Assembly: GCA_964480635.1 (NCBI GenBank)
Contig: CAYZQE010000014.1
Coordinates: forward strand, 1-36,366
Direction: 5' to 3'
DNA: 36,366 bases
Source of the DNA: CAYZQE01 sp964480635
Lineage (GTDB): Bacteria > Pseudomonadota > Gammaproteobacteria > GCA-001735895
In this document: positions 33,018-36,366 of the stretch, piece by piece
Numbering within the stretch: the first letter of the stretch is position 1
How the letters are laid out: each line of letters begins with the position of its first letter
Translations under genes and position numbers: made by a program
The notes under the pieces: model-generated
Databases searched by the model: none
Told to the model about the DNA's origin: nothing
The model's input: only the letters and a program-made list of their open reading frames with translations

Positions 33018-34739
33018 ATGGATATACAATTCCGTTTAAGAGAGCCTCATAGTATTGAAGATAAACAGCACCTGAGTTCATTATTAGAGCGGATTTATGG
33101 GGCAAGAGGCATCACCTCAGTTAAGCAGTTAGACTATAATTTGTCTCAACTGATCAATCCAAATGATATTATAAACCTAAGCGATGCCGCTTTATTTATG
33201 GCGGAAAAACTAACCCAGCACAAGCATATTTTAATCGTAGGAGATTATGATGCCGATGGGGCAACCGCTACAGCTCTAATGGTCAAGGGTTTAACGGCTC
33301 TGGGCGCTATAAAAATAGACTTTCTACTGCCTGATAGGGTTACTGAAGGTTATGGTCTATCCGAAGGTTTAGTTAAGCGTATTTTGCTGATTAACCCACA
33401 TGTGGTGATTACTGTTGATACAGGAATTTCTAGCATTGAAGGAATAAAAACACTAAAACAAGCTGCAATAGATGTTGTGATAACGGATCATCATTTACCC
33501 GCTGAACAGTTACCAGAAGCTAATTTTATTGTTAATCCGAATGCTTATGATAAAAGTAAATCAGAGAATGGACGGTGTCTGGCTGGAGTCGGCGTTGCTT
33601 TTTATTTGCTGTTAGGCATTCGAACTGAGTTAAGAGCTCAGGGTTATTTTAAGGCACCGAAAATTGAGCCTAATTTAGCGTTATTACTTGATTTAGTTGC
33701 TTTAGGTACTGTGGCTGATTTGGTACCTTTAGATCACCTAAACAGAGTATTGGTAGCACAAGGCCTAAACCTAATTAAAAGAAACCAATGCTGTGATGGC
33801 ATAAAATACTTATTTCAAGTCAGTCAAAAAAACCAAGCGCAAGCGAGCCATCAAGATTTAGGCTTTGCTATAGCGCCCAAAATAAATGCTGCAGGGCGCA
33901 TTGATACGATGTCACTAGGCGTCCAATGTTTATTGGCAAATGGTTTTGAAGCAGAAAACTTAGCCCAGCAGTTAAATGATATTAATAGCCAGCGACGTGA
34001 GTTGCAGGCAGATATGCAAATTGATTCAGCTCAGTTATTAGATGAATTAATGACAGATGGGCAATACCCCCGAGGTATTGTGTTAAGTCATAAAGATTGG
34101 CATGAAGGGGTAGTGGGCATAGTTGCTTCACAGATTAAGGGTAAAACATATCGACCCGTGTTTGTATTTGCACATGCTGATAACGGTACGCTTAAAGGTT
34201 CAGGCCGATCAATCCCAGGCATTCACTTAAGAGATGTTTTAGATTTAATCGCTAAGAGAAATGAAGGTTTAGTGATTAAATTTGGTGGTCATGCAATGGC
34301 AGCGGGTTTAAGTATTCTTGCTAATCGAATTGATGATTTTAAACATGCATTTGATGCGGTATTACACGAGCTGTATGAAGATGATATTTTTTTACAAAGC
34401 CGATTAATAGATGGTGAGTTAAGTGCCAGCGAATTAAGCCTTAAGACAGCAGAAGAGCTTAACCAAGCAGGGCCATGGGGGCAGTTATTTGAAGAGCCAG
34501 AGTTTGTCGGAACGTTTAAAGTGACCCAACAAAAAACGCTAAAAGATAAGCATGTTAAATTTGTACTAAGCTTAAGCAGTCCAAACCAAAGCTACGACGC
34601 CATTGCATTTTTTTGTGATGAGGAGCTTTTAAATAAACAGTTTGAAACAATAAAAATTTGTTACCGAATGGCCATAAACGAATTTAGAAATCAGCGTTCT
34701 TTACAATTAATGATTAGTGAGTTTATTTCTACGGAGTAA
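33018..34739 (+). CDS. recJ: Single-stranded-DNA-specific exonuclease RecJ
   Basis: 5'-3' single-strand exonuclease of recombination and mismatch repair. The 573-residue protein (E. coli 577) has the DHH-superfamily motifs: GDYDADG at residues 75-81, VTVDTGISS, and DHH at 157-159 (ITDHHLP), followed by the DHHA1 part with SGRSIPGIHLRDVLD and KFGGHAMAAGLSI, and the C-terminal OB-fold. It starts one base after the dehydrogenase stop, so the four-gene run from pepN to recJ is likely one transcript. Confidence 0.96.
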   Translation: MDIQFRLREPHSIEDKQHLSSLLERIYGARGITSVKQLDYNLSQLINPNDIINLSDAALFMAEKLTQHKHILIVGDYDADGATATALMVKGLTALGAIKIDFLLPDRVTEGYGLSEGLVKRILLINPHVVITVDTGISSIEGIKTLKQAAIDVVITDHHLPAEQLPEANFIVNPNAYDKSKSENGRCLAGVGVAFYLLLGIRTELRAQGYFKAPKIEPNLALLLDLVALGTVADLVPLDHLNRVLVAQGLNLIKRNQCCDGIKYLFQVSQKNQAQASHQDLGFAIAPKINAAGRIDTMSLGVQCLLANGFEAENLAQQLNDINSQRRELQADMQIDSAQLLDELMTDGQYPRGIVLSHKDWHEGVVGIVASQIKGKTYRPVFVFAHADNGTLKGSGRSIPGIHLRDVLDLIAKRNEGLVIKFGGHAMAAGLSILANRIDDFKHAFDAVLHELYEDDIFLQSRLIDGELSASELSLKTAEELNQAGPWGQLFEEPEFVGTFKVTQQKTLKDKHVKFVLSLSSPNQSYDAIAFFCDEELLNKQFETIKICYRMAINEFRNQRSLQLMISEFISTE

Positions 34740-34790
34740 AATTATTGTGTAATCGCGCCGTTTATTAGTCTCACGTCGCAAGTTTAAAGC

Positions 34791-34967
34791 TATGCACTTT
34801 CAGTGCAAGTGCTTTAGCAAAATTTTTTTAGTTCTGAGGATGAATTCATGTGCGGAAATAATTTGGAAGTGGGACTTTAGTCCCACATGACTGGTGAAGC
34901 TAAAGCCTCACTTCCTGTTTGAGTGATGTTTAGTTACGTTATAATCGACCTATGTACTTTCAGTGCA
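34791..34967. repeat. REP-like hairpin cluster between recJ and the RluA-family gene
   Basis: The 259-base gap holds several related hairpins. GTGGGACT/AGTCCCAC is a perfect 8-bp stem (34869-34886). Read with its flank (34865-34886) it resembles the reverse complement of 34894-34915: both have the form GGAAGTG..CTTTAG...CAC, so they are two inverted copies. On either side, TATGCACTTTCAGTGCA (34791-34807) and TATGTACTTTCAGTGCA (34951-34967) form a direct repeat 160 bases apart, each with its own small palindrome. This arrangement resembles a bacterial interspersed mosaic element or a decayed non-autonomous mobile element. No reading frame lies within. Confidence 0.6.
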
Positions 34968-34998
34968 TAGTGGTTGAGTTTTACGTTAAAATGCCATA

Positions 34999-36366
34999 AT
35001 GGATATCATTCAATATTTTAACCCCCAACCAAATTTTTTAGATACCCCTTCGTGCTTACGCAACCCCTTTGATAATGACCCTCATGCTTTGGCTGTTCAT
35101 GCTGCTGATTTGTTAAAGCAAAAACTTAAAACTGACTATGTCAATGAACACCCTTTTTTTGACGAAGAGAAAGGGAAAATGTTTGGTGTGATGATTGTGG
35201 CAAATGATAATGGCGATATCGCATATTTGAGTAGTTTTTCGGGTATGTTAGACAGTCGATGGATTGTCTCAGGTTTTGTTCCTCCTATTTTTGATACCGA
35301 TAAGATGGCATTGCTGCTTAATAAAGGTGAGCGAAAATTAATAGCACTAACGGATGACATATTTCAATTAACAAATAACAGTCAAAGATTGCTATTAATG
35401 ACTAATTTGGCATTTTTTAAAAAGACATCACACAATGAATTGTTAGCGCTAAAGCATGTTCATAAGGTTAATAAACAATTACGTGACCTAAAAAGAGTCA
35501 ATTTAGTTGGAGACACTAATGCGGATAAAATGCTCCATGATCTGGCGAGGCAAAGTCAATTTGAAAAAAAACATTATAAAAAAATTAAACGTGACAGAAC
35601 TAAAGAAATTAATGCATTAGAAAAAAAGTTAAATGACATGTTTGAGGTGACATTAGAGGCTCTTAAGCAGCAAAGAAAAATACTTTCAAGAAATTTGCAG
35701 CAAAGTGTGTTTAATCAATACCAATTAGTTAATAACGCAGGTGTTGTAACACCTCTGGTTGAGCTTTTCGATGAAAAAACTCCTCCTAGTGGAGCTGGCG
35801 ATTGTGCAGCACCCAAGCTTATTCATTATGCGTTAAAACAGGGGTTAAAAATTTTAGCGCTCACTGAGTTTTGGTGGGGGGCTTCACCCAAAAAAGAAGT
35901 ACGCCACCATCAGCACTTTTATGAGCCTTGCCGTAGTAAATGCCATAAAATTTTACCCTTTATGTTTCAAGGTTTAGAGTTGGAGGATAATTTAATAAAG
36001 AGGTCTCTATTTGAGCCAAAAATTGTCTATGAAGATGAATCTATCATTGTTTTAAATAAGCCTGCTGGGATGCTATCTATCCCAGGTAAGGAAGAAGGCC
36101 GTAGTGTTTTGACATGGCTTAAAAATAAATATCCGCAAGCGACAGGTGGTTTGTTAATTCATCGATTAGATCAAGCAACATCAGGGCTGTTATTGGCAGC
36201 AAAAAACAGTCATGTTTATAAATCTATACAGCAACAATTTATCAATCGAACAATAAAAAAGAGATATGTCGCTTTGTTATCGAAAAAGTTTGATGATGTA
36301 ATAGCTACCATTAATCTACCTTTGAGGGTAGACCTAGATGATAGGCCAAGGCAATTAGTTTGTTTT
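34999..36366 (+). CDS. RluA-family pseudouridine synthase with N-terminal extension (3' end missing)
   Basis: An open frame of 456 codons starting at ATG 34999 and running off the window; an in-frame stop lies four codons upstream of the ATG. Residues 1 to about 335 form an extension with a long Lys/Glu-rich helical part (about 185-240) and the stretch GDCAAPKLIHYALKQGL ... TEFWWGASPKKEVRHHQHFYEPCRSKC, seen in a subgroup of long RluA-like proteins. The catalytic domain begins near 340 (IVYEDESIIVLNKPAGMLSIPG) and carries HRLDQATSG with the catalytic Asp391. It isomerises uridine to pseudouridine in rRNA or tRNA; target not determinable here. The remaining C-terminal part of the domain lies beyond the window. 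Confidence 0.88.
   Translation, partial: MDIIQYFNPQPNFLDTPSCLRNPFDNDPHALAVHAADLLKQKLKTDYVNEHPFFDEEKGKMFGVMIVANDNGDIAYLSSFSGMLDSRWIVSGFVPPIFDTDKMALLLNKGERKLIALTDDIFQLTNNSQRLLLMTNLAFFKKTSHNELLALKHVHKVNKQLRDLKRVNLVGDTNADKMLHDLARQSQFEKKHYKKIKRDRTKEINALEKKLNDMFEVTLEALKQQRKILSRNLQQSVFNQYQLVNNAGVVTPLVELFDEKTPPSGAGDCAAPKLIHYALKQGLKILALTEFWWGASPKKEVRHHQHFYEPCRSKCHKILPFMFQGLELEDNLIKRSLFEPKIVYEDESIIVLNKPAGMLSIPGKEEGRSVLTWLKNKYPQATGGLLIHRLDQATSGLLLAAKNSHVYKSIQQQFINRTIKKRYVALLSKKFDDVIATINLPLRVDLDDRPRQLVCF

Noticed and set aside
35136..35360. 74-codon minus-strand frame
   Set aside because: It is antisense to the N-terminal part of the RluA-family gene, which is open throughout and has a recognisable catalytic motif.

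Overview
The window is AT-rich chromosomal DNA from a gammaproteobacterium. The evidence is gene content and order: aroA-cmk-rpsA-ihfB-lapB, accA-tilS, cmoA-cmoB, pyrG-kdsA-eno-ftsB-ispD and a recJ cluster are arrangements typical of that class. A marine methanotroph or methylotroph, or a sulfur-oxidising relative, is a reasonable guess, but no diagnostic metabolic gene is present, so genus is not claimed. Both ends are cut: a secreted-protein gene at the left edge and an RluA-family pseudouridine synthase gene at the right edge.

Positions 1-16.6 kb are mostly housekeeping: aromatic amino acid synthesis (aroA), CMP kinase (cmk), ribosomal protein S1 (rpsA), IHF beta (ihfB), LPS assembly control (lapB), fatty acid synthesis (accA), tRNA modification (tilS, cmoA, cmoB), UDP-glucose synthesis (galU), a two-receiver GGDEF response regulator, CTP synthase (pyrG), KDO-8-P synthase (kdsA), enolase (eno), FtsB and IspD. 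Between rpsA and ihfB lie a long nested imperfect palindrome, a strong intrinsic terminator and a second hairpin of similar design.

Positions 17.5-26.1 kb hold the most unusual block: seven tightly packed co-directional genes, four of whose six junctions overlap or nearly abut. They encode a periplasmic adaptor, an RND permease with an extra hydrophobic segment and a lysine-rich histone-H1-like C-terminal tail, two small secreted Asn/Pro/Met-rich proteins, a secreted four-cysteine protein possibly of the LolA/DUF4412 type, an orphan ParA-like ATPase, and a membrane-anchored TPR protein with an SDKT tandem repeat interrupted by a 100-N assembly gap. Joining efflux genes to a ParA-type positioning ATPase and a DNA-binding-like tail suggests a spatially organised export system. 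That is inference. A MITE-like element lies directly behind the last gene.

Positions 26.4-34.7 kb contain a single-pass coiled-coil membrane protein with a clear terminator, a dynamin-like GTPase, pepN, a COG4255-like protein, a D-2-hydroxyacid dehydrogenase (hprA-like) and recJ; the last four are closely spaced. REP-like hairpins fill the gap before the truncated RluA-family gene.
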